From assembly GCA_023429845.1 (NCBI GenBank), contig JAEZCY010000134.1:1-13906 (forward strand): a DNA stretch of 13,906 bases. Reading direction: 5' to 3'. Below, one piece after another: positions 1 through 6,420 of the stretch (the stretch's first letter is position 1; every line of letters starts with the position of its first letter). This DNA comes from Acidobacteriota bacterium. Its GTDB lineage: Bacteria > Acidobacteriota > Vicinamibacteria > Vicinamibacterales > Vicinamibacteraceae. The notes under the pieces were generated by a model. That model saw only the letters and a program-made list of their open reading frames with translations, was not told the DNA's origin and did no database searches. The position numbers were made by a program, and so were the translations under genes.

Positions 1-19
1 CCTGGCGAATCGCCGGTGG

Positions 20-451
20 CTACGAACCTGACGAACCGTCGCCGCCGGCAATCCCCTCGTAGGACGCGATGCGGTCCCGAAAGGCCGCAGGTATCGGCGT
101 GGGCTTCTGCGACTGGTAGTCGAAGAAGACCTGGGCGGAGCGACCCGAGGCGACTACCTCATCGCCGCGAAGCACTTCGTACGCCGCCCAGAAGCTCGTC
201 CGTCGCAGTTCCGTCACAGCAGCCCGCACGGTCAACACGTCGCCGGGGTAGGCCTGCCCGCGAAAGTCCACCTCCGCGTGGACGATTGCCATTCCCGTGA
301 ACGGGACGTCGGGGACGACTGCCTTCCAGTAGTCGATGCGCGCCTCCTCGAAGTACGAGAGGTAGCTCGCGTTGTTCACATGACCGAACGCATCGCAGTC
401 GCCCCATCGCACCCTGATGGTGGTGGAGAACTTCCAGCGCGGCGCGCTCAC
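20..451 (-). CDS. Acyl-CoA thioesterase, hotdog fold, 4HBT/YbgC/FadM-like
   Basis: Predicted single-domain hotdog-fold thioesterase of 143 residues, the usual length for YbgC/FadM-type enzymes, which hydrolyse acyl-CoA thioesters in the cytoplasm. The family signature is clear near the N-terminus: RWGDCDAFGHVNNASYL, with the Asp of the GDCD block as the expected catalytic residue, followed by the helix SYFEEARIDYW. The later segment EVDFRGQAYPGDVLTV is the typical central strand region. The frame stays open further upstream to 517, but that stretch is low-complexity and lies inside thyX. I choose the GTG at 451, which overlaps the thyX TGA as GTGA, a classic translational-coupling arrangement. 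Last gene of the def-thyX group. The acyl substrate cannot be told from sequence; it may be an aromatic or fatty acyl-CoA. Confidence 0.88.
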   Translation of the reverse strand: MSAPRWKFSTTIRVRWGDCDAFGHVNNASYLSYFEEARIDYWKAVVPDVPFTGMAIVHAEVDFRGQAYPGDVLTVRAAVTELRRTSFWAAYEVLRGDEVVASGRSAQVFFDYQSQKPTPIPAAFRDRIASYEGIAGGDGSSGS

Positions 452-1275
452 GCGGGGGCGACCTCGCTCATCACGAGCGTGCGCGCCTCCTCCATCCGAT
501 GACGGTAGGCCTCCCACCCGGTGAAGTTGTTATACCGGGCCGCATCCGGCGCCGCGATCGCCACGTGCTCGAACGGGGACCAGTGCCCCGCGTCGAGCAG
601 ACGCTGATGCAGCAGCTTGTCGGCCTCGATGTCGCGAGTGCCGATGTGCGTGAGATAGCTGACCCGGGCACAACGCGCCACCGACACCTGGGTCTGCTCG
701 TCCAGCGACAGGTCCGCATCGTCGGGCCCGACAAACGGCAGGTGCCATTCACCCGCGGCGCGGGGCGTTGGCCGGGACGCCTCGAACGCCGCGCGCATCA
801 TGTCGGCCAGCCGCTTGATCTCGGGCTGTGCGTCCGCGTGGCAACGCAGCGTGAAGAAGTTGTCGTAGGTCGTGGACGAGACGATGACGCTGGCCCACAT
901 CCACGGCTCGAGCACGCGGTTGACGATCTGCTTGTGGACGCCGGAGGCGCGCAGCTGCTCGGCGTGGACGAGGGCCGCATCACGCGCCTGCAGCCAGCCT
1001 GCCTCGGCCTGGCGCGCGCTCTCCGCGTCGAGCACCTCGCGGGCCTGCATGCCGGACTGGTTACGTCCCCACTCGACCGGGATCACCGGGTCGTCGCGCA
1101 GCTGCTGCATCAGCCGCGTCGTGGGAATCGCCCGCGAGCTCGAGGCGTTGCGCGAGAACATGCGGTGCGTGTTGAACTCCGACAGGACGAACCGCGGGAA
1201 TCGCAGCACGAACGTCGTGAGGCGCTGGCCGGCGGGGTTCACGCTGTCGAGCAGCACTTCGGCGTGGTAGGCCAC
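448..1275 (-). CDS. thyX: Flavin-dependent thymidylate synthase, ThyX family, divergent (permuted motif order)
   Basis: 275-residue protein predicted to make dTMP from dUMP using FAD, NADPH and methylenetetrahydrofolate. The ThyX signature RHR-x7-S appears as THR(36-38)-x7-S46 within NTHRMFSRNASSSRAIP, so the first Arg is replaced by Thr but HR, the Asn and the Ser/Arg pattern remain. The segment TTYDNFFTLRCHADAQPEI (135-153) matches the classical block ending in RADSHAQWEI. The blocks CARVSYL (202-208) and DAGHWSPFEH (228-237) match the classical ARVSF and GHETPFEH blocks, but here they come after the signature rather than before it. The protein ends with NNFTGWEAYRHRME. It starts with GTG, with GAGGAG 7 bases upstream inside the end of def. 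It lies 4 bases after def and overlaps the thioesterase by 4. Family assignment is strong; activity is inferred. No thyA is visible in the window. Confidence 0.85.
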   Translation of the reverse strand: MAYHAEVLLDSVNPAGQRLTTFVLRFPRFVLSEFNTHRMFSRNASSSRAIPTTRLMQQLRDDPVIPVEWGRNQSGMQAREVLDAESARQAEAGWLQARDAALVHAEQLRASGVHKQIVNRVLEPWMWASVIVSSTTYDNFFTLRCHADAQPEIKRLADMMRAAFEASRPTPRAAGEWHLPFVGPDDADLSLDEQTQVSVARCARVSYLTHIGTRDIEADKLLHQRLLDAGHWSPFEHVAIAAPDAARYNNFTGWEAYRHRMEEARTLVMSEVAPA

Positions 1276-1279
1276 CGCT

Positions 1280-1831
1280 CTACTCCTCGTCCGCTTCCTC
1301 GCCCTCGTCGGCCGCCGGCTTGCGGTGGTACCGCGAGAACTCCTCGAGGAAGGTCAGCGACTCGAACCGCGTCATGCGGTCGAAGAACAGCACGCCATCG
1401 AGGTGGTCGGTCTCGTGCTGGACGACCCGCGCCTGGAAGTCGTGCAACTCCATCTGGAACGGCTTGCCCTTGCGGTCGAGCGCCTCGATGCGGACGTGCG
1501 TGTACCGCGGCACCCGCCCGCGGATGTCCGGAATGCTGAGGCAGCCCTCCCAGTCGTCCACCTTGACCTCGGTCAACGGGGTGATCACCGGGTTCACGAA
1601 CGGCGTGACGCGCAGCGTGCCCCCGGCGTCCTCGATGCCGGCGACGAACATGCGCACGCCCTCGTGCACCTGGGGCGCCGCCAGGCCGATGCCCTCGTAC
1701 TCGAGCATCGTATCCACCATGTCGTCGATGAACATCTGCATCACCGCCGCGCGCACCTCGGAGGGATCGAGGGCACGGGCGCGGTCGCGCAGCACCGGGT
1801 GGCCCATGCGGGCGACTTTGAGAATCGACAT
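1280..1831 (-). CDS. def: Peptide deformylase
   Basis: 183-residue metalloenzyme that removes the formyl group from the N-terminal Met of new proteins. All three deformylase motifs are intact: GIGLAAPQ (47-54), EGCLS (96-100) with the metal-binding Cys98, and HETDH (139-143) with both metal-ligand His residues and the catalytic Glu140. The C-terminal tail is acidic (EGEEADEE). Start: the ATG at 1831 gives MSILKVARMGHPVLR, the normal beginning of the family, but has no good Shine-Dalgarno. An upstream in-frame ATG at 1867 directly follows GGTGAGGAG, too close to act as a ribosome site, and would add 12 residues encoded by an intergenic repeat element. I prefer 1831. The gene lies downstream of fbaB and 4 bases upstream of thyX, so it is probably co-transcribed with thyX and the thioesterase. 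The hairpins just upstream may affect its expression. Confidence 0.95.
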   Translation of the reverse strand: MSILKVARMGHPVLRDRARALDPSEVRAAVMQMFIDDMVDTMLEYEGIGLAAPQVHEGVRMFVAGIEDAGGTLRVTPFVNPVITPLTEVKVDDWEGCLSIPDIRGRVPRYTHVRIEALDRKGKPFQMELHDFQARVVQHETDHLDGVLFFDRMTRFESLTFLEEFSRYHRKPAADEGEEADEE

Positions 1832-1839
1832 AGACGTTC

Positions 1840-1930
1840 GGCAGGGCCCGCTCTCCGAACGGGACATCTCCTCACCAAGTGGTCGCCACGCCGCGGCAAC
1901 GGAGCGGACGGCTCGGAGAGCCGTCCCACC
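1840..1930 (-). repeat. Diverged copy (91 bp) of an intergenic palindromic element
   Basis: Read on the minus strand this begins GGTGGGACGGCTCTCCGAG and ends GAGAGCGGGCCCTGCC, closely matching both ends of the 124-bp element at 11127-11250. The left part holds a perfect 9-bp hairpin, GGACGGCTC / GAGCCGTCC (1906-1926), with a 3-base loop (TCC on the minus strand). The right part holds a 7-bp stem with one G-U wobble (1847-1863) and a GGA loop. A competing 7-bp stem CGTTCGG / CCGAACG spans 1835-1861. Beyond the left hairpin the two copies still share CTCCG-TTGCCG-like sequence; their middles differ. The element sits between the fbaB stop (24 bases away) and the def ATG (8 bases away), so it would lie in the def leader. 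Confidence 0.7.
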
Positions 1931-1954
1931 GACGACAGCGCGATTGGTCAATCC

Positions 1955-3025
1955 CTACGCAATCGTGATGCTCTTGTCCAGGTAGACGTCCTGCAGAGCG
2001 TTGAGCAGCTTGACACCCTCGGCAAACGGGCGCTGGAACGCGCGGCGCCCCAGGATCAGCCCCATTCCGCCGGCGCGCTTGTTGATCACGGCGGTGCGGA
2101 CCGACTCGGCGAAGTCGTTGTCGGTGCTCGCGCCACCCGAGTTGATCAGGCCGATGCGGCCCATGTAGCAGTTCGCGAGCTGGTACCGCGTCATCTCGAT
2201 CGGGTGGTCACCAGGGATCAGGTCGCTGTAGACCTTCGGATGGGTCTTGCCGAACTTGAGCGCGTTGTAGCCGCCGTTGGTCTCCGGCATCTTCTGCTTG
2301 ATGATGTCGGCCTCGATCGTCACGCCCAGGTGATTGGCCTGGCCCGACAGATCGGCCGAGACGTGGTAGTCCACGTCCCTGGTCTTGAACGCGGGATTGC
2401 GCGTGTAGCACCAGAGCACGGTCATCAGACCGAGTTCGTGGGCACGCGCGAACGCCTCACCCACCTCCTGGATCTGCCGCGTCGATTCCTCCGAGCCGAA
2501 GTACACGGTCGCCCCCACCGCAACGGCTCCCATCTCGAACGCCTGTTCCACCGAGGCGAACATCACCTGGTCGTACCGGTTCGGATAGCTCAGGAACTCG
2601 TTGTGATTGAGCTTCACCATGAACGGGATCTTGTGGGCCCACTTGCGCGCCACCGACCCAAGCACCCCCAGCGTGGACGTCACGCAGTTGCACCCGCCCT
2701 CGTAGGCCAGCTTGACGATGTTCTCGGGGTCGAAATAGATGGGATTCAGCGCGAAACTCGATCCCGCCGAATGCTCGATGCCCTGGTCCACAGGGAAGAT
2801 CGACACGTAGCCGGAACCGGCAAGACGACCCGAATTCAGGATCTGCGCGTAGTTGCGCAGCACGCTCGGCGACCGGTCGGTGAGCGCAAACACCCGATCG
2901 ATGTAGTCGGGCCCGGGCAGATGCAGCGTCTCCTTCGGGAAGCCCTTCGCCTTGTAGCTCAGCAGCGCCTCGGCTTCATCGCCAAGGTACGAGTGGATCT
3001 CGGAGGTCGTGATGGTCGCGTTCAT
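1955..3025 (-). CDS. fbaB: Fructose-bisphosphate aldolase class I, FbaB/DhnA family
   Basis: 356-residue cytoplasmic aldolase that cleaves fructose 1,6-bisphosphate to dihydroxyacetone phosphate and glyceraldehyde 3-phosphate, or runs the reverse in gluconeogenesis. It follows the E. coli FbaB pattern over its whole length: LPGPDYIDRV near residue 36, VDQGIEHSAG (79-88), HKIPFMVKLNHNE (131-143), GATVYFGSEES (171-181), NCYMGRIGLINSGG (285-298) and the typical C-terminus DKSITIA. Lys243 in ADIIKQKM is the likely Schiff-base lysine (inferred by position). The glycine-rich INSGG and GRR segments fit phosphate binding. The ATG at 3025 is preceded by AGGAC at good spacing; the 7-mer GTCCTGA (plus strand) occurs twice, 10 bases apart, in this leader. 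Separated from hpnE by 72 bases, with a possible promoter of its own. Confidence 0.95.
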   Translation of the reverse strand: MNATITTSEIHSYLGDEAEALLSYKAKGFPKETLHLPGPDYIDRVFALTDRSPSVLRNYAQILNSGRLAGSGYVSIFPVDQGIEHSAGSSFALNPIYFDPENIVKLAYEGGCNCVTSTLGVLGSVARKWAHKIPFMVKLNHNEFLSYPNRYDQVMFASVEQAFEMGAVAVGATVYFGSEESTRQIQEVGEAFARAHELGLMTVLWCYTRNPAFKTRDVDYHVSADLSGQANHLGVTIEADIIKQKMPETNGGYNALKFGKTHPKVYSDLIPGDHPIEMTRYQLANCYMGRIGLINSGGASTDNDFAESVRTAVINKRAGGMGLILGRRAFQRPFAEGVKLLNALQDVYLDKSITIA

Positions 3026-3077
3026 GAATGTCCTGAAAGGTCCTGATAAGGAATGCGGGACGACGAGCCCCGATCGA

Positions 3078-3083
3078 ATTGTA
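3078..3083 (-). promoter_or_regulatory. Possible -10 element of fbaB
   Basis: TACAAT on the minus strand, inside GGGCTACAATTC, is the one AT-rich patch in the 72-base hpnE-fbaB gap. It would start a transcript with a leader of roughly 45 bases. No convincing -35 is seen at 16-18 bases. Confidence 0.35.
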
Positions 3084-3097
3084 GCCCGGCGCAGGCG

Positions 3098-4438
3098 TCA
3101 GGCCACTGCGGCAGCCGCCCGGTGCCCCGAGAGGACCGCCCCCTCGATCGTGGCAGGCAGGCCGGTGTCGGTCCAGTCGCCGGCAACGAGCAGACCGCGG
3201 ACCGGCGTCTCCACGCCGCTGCGCGGCGGCTCGCCAGGGCGCAGCGAGAACGTGGCGTTCGGCTCGCGTACCACTCGGATTCGCTCGACCTGCGCCCGCT
3301 TCAGCTCGGGAAGGGCCGCGGTGGCTTCCTCGATCGCGAGCTCGGCCAACTCCTCGTTCGTGCGGCGGAGCATGTGGTCCGCGCCGCTTGCGACGAGCGT
3401 CACGTGCGACGCCGACTCGCCGAACGCCCATCGCTTGTCGAACATCCAGTGGAAGTTGCGCTCCGGCAGGCCGACGAAGGGCGCGGGCAGGGATCCCCTG
3501 TCGAGCCAGAGATTCACCGAGACGATGGAGGACGAGGCGCGCAGCGTCTCGCGGGCCACAAGGTCGTTCAGGGGGCCATACTCGTGTCCCCTGAGCACCC
3601 CGGCGAGTCCAAACCATGGGACGGCGACGATCACCGCGTCGGCGCGAATGGACGTGCCGCGCGTGTCCACGTACCCCACCCGGTCCCCCGCCAGCACGAC
3701 GCGCGAAAGTGCGTCGAGCTTCACCTGACCGCCGCGAGCCTCGAGATAGGCTCGCGCGGGTTCGCCAAACACCTGGTGCAGCGGCCGAACCGGCACCCCG
3801 AGTGCCGCGTCGGCGGGATCGTCGCTGAAGATCTGGCCAAGAATCCGCACGAACGGGGCGGCCTCCACCTCGTGGATCGGCTGGTTCAGGGCCGCGATGG
3901 CGAGCGGCTCCCAGAGCAGCGCAACGAGCCGCGGCGTCTGTCCGTGTCGCTCCAGCCACCGAGCCACGGTTTCGCCGGCGAGAACCGGAGCCGGGGCATC
4001 GTGGGTCACCGCGCGCCGGGCGGCCTGCAGCGGCCGAAGCATGCGCACCGCGGCCAGGCGGTCACTCCACCCCAGAGCCTTCCACCGCAACAGTCCGCCT
4101 GCCAGGTGGAACGGCGGGCGCCACCCCGGGCAGTCGAGCCGGGTAACCACCTGTTTCCTGTCCACGCTCGTGAACGCGAGCCGCTGCTGGAACTGCACGG
4201 CGTCGGAGGCGCCTACGCGCGCCAGGTACTTGCGTGTCTCCGCGTAGCACCCGAGCAGCACATGCTGGCCGTTGTCCACGTACTCGCCTGATTCCCTGTC
4301 GAGAAACGCGGTGGCCCTGCCCCCGAGCTGCCCGCGGGCCTCGAGCACCAGCACGCGGGCGCCGCGGTCGGCAAGCGCGCAGGCGGCCGCCAGGCCGGCA
4401 CAGCCGGCCCCGATGACGATTGCGTCCGGAGAAGTCAT
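3098..4438 (-). CDS. hpnE: Hydroxysqualene dehydroxylase HpnE (FAD-dependent amine-oxidase-like)
   Basis: 446-residue FAD-dependent oxidoreductase of the squalene/phytoene desaturase superfamily. Known role: reduces hydroxysqualene to squalene, the last step of HpnCDE squalene synthesis. The N-terminus has the dinucleotide-binding fold: VIGAGCAGLAAA (GxGxxG at 10-15), Glu33 at the end of strand 2 (LVLEA) and the GGRA turn (39-42). DNGQHVLLGCY (55-65) is characteristic of HpnE. The C-terminus has the second FAD contact, VAGDWTDTGLPATIEGAVLSG. It follows hpnD with an ATGA overlap (4435-4438), so translation is probably coupled. The start ATG is fixed by that overlap and by the beta-strand beginning directly after it. 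Full length, no defects seen. Confidence 0.95.
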   Translation of the reverse strand: MTSPDAIVIGAGCAGLAAACALADRGARVLVLEARGQLGGRATAFLDRESGEYVDNGQHVLLGCYAETRKYLARVGASDAVQFQQRLAFTSVDRKQVVTRLDCPGWRPPFHLAGGLLRWKALGWSDRLAAVRMLRPLQAARRAVTHDAPAPVLAGETVARWLERHGQTPRLVALLWEPLAIAALNQPIHEVEAAPFVRILGQIFSDDPADAALGVPVRPLHQVFGEPARAYLEARGGQVKLDALSRVVLAGDRVGYVDTRGTSIRADAVIVAVPWFGLAGVLRGHEYGPLNDLVARETLRASSSIVSVNLWLDRGSLPAPFVGLPERNFHWMFDKRWAFGESASHVTLVASGADHMLRRTNEELAELAIEEATAALPELKRAQVERIRVVREPNATFSLRPGEPPRSGVETPVRGLLVAGDWTDTGLPATIEGAVLSGHRAAAAVA

Positions 4439-5286
4439 TTCACGGTGCGCAGCGCGCCTGACGCCTGCGGTAACGCCATCGTCCGCAGCCAGACGGCCGC
4501 CGCCAGCCAGGCCTTGCGGAACCGGGGCACCCGCACCCGCTCCGAGAACACGTCGTGCCGTCGGGCCGTGATGCGGGCAAGCAGATCACGATAAATCGCA
4601 CTCATGATGCGCGCGGCGACGACGCGGCGGGCGTCCTCTGGCGGCAGGCAGGCGTCAGCGCGGAGAAACTGCTCGCGCGCCCGCTGGGCCTGACGCTCGA
4701 GCAATGCGGCAATCGGCGCCGTGAGGTGGCCCTGACGCAACGCGTCCTCGGTGACGCCGTGCGCCGCGAGTTCGTCGAGCGGGATGTAGAGCCGGCCGCG
4801 ACCCAGGTCCGCTGGCACGTCGCGCAGGATGTTGGTGAGCTGGAGCGCCAGACCCAGCTCTTCGGCGTACTGCCGTGTGCCCGGGTTCCGGTAGCCGAAG
4901 ATCTCGATGCAGATGAGGCCCACCGTCGAGGCGACGTTGAAGCAGTACCCGCGCAGTTCGCAGAATGTCGGGAAGCGCGTCGGCTCCAGATCCATCGCGC
5001 AGCCGTCGATGAGCTGCTCGAAATGGACTCGCTGGATGGGCCACCGTTGAGCCACGACCTGCAGCGCCCTGCCCTCCTGCGTCGCAGGCGGGCGGCCTTC
5101 GAAGCAGGCGCCGACCTCGTCCCGCCAGCGCTGCAGTCCCGCCCGACGCTCGTCAACCGACCGCTCCTCGTGCTCGTCCACCTCGTCGTCCACGGCCCGG
5201 CAGAAGTCCCACACGGCCGTGATGGCCTCGCGACGGTCCTTCGGGAGGGCGAGAAACGAGTAGGCGAAATTCGTGTCGCGTGCCAC
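4435..5286 (-). CDS. hpnD: Presqualene diphosphate synthase HpnD
   Basis: 283-residue trans-isoprenyl diphosphate synthase (squalene/phytoene synthase fold) that joins two farnesyl diphosphates into presqualene diphosphate, the first step of the HpnCDE route. Both Asp-rich, Mg-binding motifs are present: DDEVD (33-37, within CRAVDDEVDE) and NILRDVPAD (152-160), followed by LGRGRLYIP. The N-terminal NFAYSF is typical of HpnD. The frame is open to a TTG at 5310, but those codons overlap the -10-like TAGAAT. I choose the GTG at 5286, giving VARDTNFAYSF. No Shine-Dalgarno is present, and the promoter-like box lies only 14 bases upstream. Separated from hpnC by 139 bases and overlaps hpnE by 4. 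Confidence 0.94.
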   Translation of the reverse strand: MARDTNFAYSFLALPKDRREAITAVWDFCRAVDDEVDEHEERSVDERRAGLQRWRDEVGACFEGRPPATQEGRALQVVAQRWPIQRVHFEQLIDGCAMDLEPTRFPTFCELRGYCFNVASTVGLICIEIFGYRNPGTRQYAEELGLALQLTNILRDVPADLGRGRLYIPLDELAAHGVTEDALRQGHLTAPIAALLERQAQRAREQFLRADACLPPEDARRVVAARIMSAIYRDLLARITARRHDVFSERVRVPRFRKAWLAAAVWLRTMALPQASGALRTVK

Positions 5287-5300
5287 GGTTCGACCGGGAG

Positions 5301-5309
5301 ATTCTAGCA
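5301..5309 (-). promoter_or_regulatory. Extended -10 promoter element for hpnD
   Basis: TGCTAGAAT on the minus strand is an extended -10 (TGn-TAGAAT) that ends 14 bases before the chosen hpnD GTG. Transcription would begin about 7 bases before the start codon, a near-leaderless message, which fits the absence of a Shine-Dalgarno. No good -35 is seen. Confidence 0.4.
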
Positions 5310-5356
5310 ACCAGGACGGGCAGGAGGGCGGCCTTCGTCAATCGCGGGAGCCTCGA

Positions 5357-5411
5357 CGGCTACCTCCGGGTGGGGCCGTGGGTGTAGCCGCCGCACCTGC
5401 CGGGCAGCGGC
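5357..5411. other. Hairpin-forming hpnC-hpnD spacer
   Basis: Within the 139-base gap between hpnC and hpnD. Two foldable segments follow the hpnC stop: GCCGC/GCGGC with an inner TGCC/GGCA stem (5390-5411), and a 7-bp inverted repeat CGGCTAC / GTAGCCG (5357-5363 and 5384-5390). No T-tract follows, so this is not a standard intrinsic terminator. It may be a remnant of a second palindromic intergenic repeat or an attenuating structure. Confidence 0.3.
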
Positions 5412-5425
5412 AGAGCATCACTCAC

Positions 5426-6316
5426 CTATCCCGAGCGCCAGGCGAGGGCGCCCGCGGCTATGCGGAGGAGGTCCCGCTTGCCGAGGACGGGACGCGCGTG
5501 CAGCGAGCGCCGCCGCACCTCAATCGTCTTGCAAAGCACGGCTGTACCGCCGAGCCACGTCGCTCTGAGCTCGTAGCGAAGGCGGCCGTTCACCGCGTCG
5601 CACACGGGACGCCCCGCGGCAAACAGCGCGGCTGTGCGTCCACAGAGGACGTCGATGGACGCCCGCCAGGCCTCGTCCGGCGTCCCGACGTCGAGCTGCA
5701 TCGTGCTCGCGCCGTGCTGCGCGAGCAGCTCCTGAGGCACGTACAGTCGATCGCGCTGACGCCAGTCGTCCCCGAGGTCCTGCCAGAAGTTGGCGAGCTG
5801 GAGCGCGGTGCAGACTGCATCGGACTGCCGCGCGACGGCTTCGTCACGGACGCCGGCAATGCCCAGCACGAGCCGCCCGACCGGGTTGGCCGAGCGCCGG
5901 CAGTAGTCGAGCACCGCGTCCCAGGTGGGATAACGGCGCACGGTGACGTCCTGTGCGAATGCCGAGAGCAGGTCGTCGAGCAGCTGTGCGTCCAACCGGC
6001 AGCGATCGATGGTGTCGGCGACGGCAATGAAGGTCGCGCGTACCTGCTCTGCACCGACGTGCCCCACGGACCCGGCGCGCAGCGCGGCCGGCATTCCCGC
6101 TGCACGCAGGTGGCGCCACTCGTCGATCCAGGCGAGTCGCTGCGATTCGCGGGCGCGTCCCTCGTCGGCGAAGTCGTCGGCCGCGCGAGCAAAGGCATAC
6201 ACCGCGGCGACGTGCGGACGCATGCGCGCCGGCAGCAGCCACGACGCGACCGGGAAGTTCTCGTAGTGCGCGGTGGCAATCTGCCGGCAGTGCGCATAGG
6301 CCTGGTGAAGAGTCAC
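5426..6316 (-). CDS. hpnC: Hydroxysqualene synthase HpnC
   Basis: 296-residue member of the squalene/phytoene synthase fold. Known role: converts presqualene diphosphate made by HpnD into hydroxysqualene, which HpnE then reduces. It has HYENFPVASWLLP (18-30), typical of HpnC, the first Asp motif DDFAD (47-51, within ARAADDFADE), and the second, NFWQDLGDD (176-184), followed by RDRLYVP. The GTG at 6316 gives VTLHQAYAHCRQIA, the normal family start. The open frame runs to 6490, but that part lies opposite mutY and resembles nothing. The Shine-Dalgarno is weak. First gene of the squalene cluster, divergent from mutY across 104 bases. The canonical hpnC-D-E order is kept, but the C-D gap is large. 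Confidence 0.93.
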   Translation of the reverse strand: MTLHQAYAHCRQIATAHYENFPVASWLLPARMRPHVAAVYAFARAADDFADEGRARESQRLAWIDEWRHLRAAGMPAALRAGSVGHVGAEQVRATFIAVADTIDRCRLDAQLLDDLLSAFAQDVTVRRYPTWDAVLDYCRRSANPVGRLVLGIAGVRDEAVARQSDAVCTALQLANFWQDLGDDWRQRDRLYVPQELLAQHGASTMQLDVGTPDEAWRASIDVLCGRTAALFAAGRPVCDAVNGRLRYELRATWLGGTAVLCKTIEVRRRSLHARPVLGKRDLLRIAAGALAWRSG

Positions 6317-6327
6317 AGGTGACTGCA

Positions 6328-6351
6328 GAATTGCAGGAATTGCCGGATTGC
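6328..6351. promoter_or_regulatory. Short iterated motif upstream of hpnC
   Basis: On the plus strand GAATTGC occurs at 6328-6334 and 6337-6343, followed by GGATTGC at 6345-6351: three copies at 8-9 base spacing, 12-35 bases before the hpnC start. This AT-richer patch stands out from its surroundings and could be an operator or part of the hpnC promoter. No known regulator is recognised. Confidence 0.3.
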
Positions 6352-6408
6352 GCCACGGCAACGATTCCGGCGGCGCAGGGCAGCGCCTTTCCCAGCAAGT
6401 CGTGCCGC

Positions 6409-6414
6409 TATACT
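6409..6414 (+). promoter_or_regulatory. -10 element of mutY
   Basis: TATACT lies exactly 6 bases before the GTG start of mutY, so transcription would begin at or next to the start codon (leaderless message). No Shine-Dalgarno is present between the two. No clear -35 is seen. Confidence 0.45.
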
Positions 6415-6420
6415 CGCGCC

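Noticed and set aside
495..507. C-terminal YRHRME of the ThyX-like protein taken as the true RHR signature
   Set aside because: It lacks the downstream x7-S and Asn/Arg pattern, all of which are present in the N-terminal THR block; it is probably a separate feature of this clade.
452..517. N-terminal extension of the thioesterase to 517
   Set aside because: The added 22 residues are low-complexity and lie wholly inside thyX; the GTGA overlap at 448-451 explains the start better.
1832..1867. Alternative def start at 1867 after GGTGAGGAG
   Set aside because: The purine stretch directly touches the ATG, leaving no spacing, and the added residues come from a repeat element; the family start matches 1831.
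1325..3046. Long plus-strand open frame (573 codons) opposite def and fbaB
   Set aside because: It is antisense to two well-defined genes, its product is Arg/His/Asp-rich and low-complexity, and it is expected in GC-rich DNA where stop codons are rare.
3053..4291. Plus-strand open frame of 412 codons opposite hpnE
   Set aside because: Antisense shadow of a complete HpnE gene, with no recognisable domain or ribosome site.
6319..6420. Upstream extension of mutY to 6319
   Set aside because: It crosses the -10-like TATACT, carries no MutY features, and would overlap the hpnC leader.
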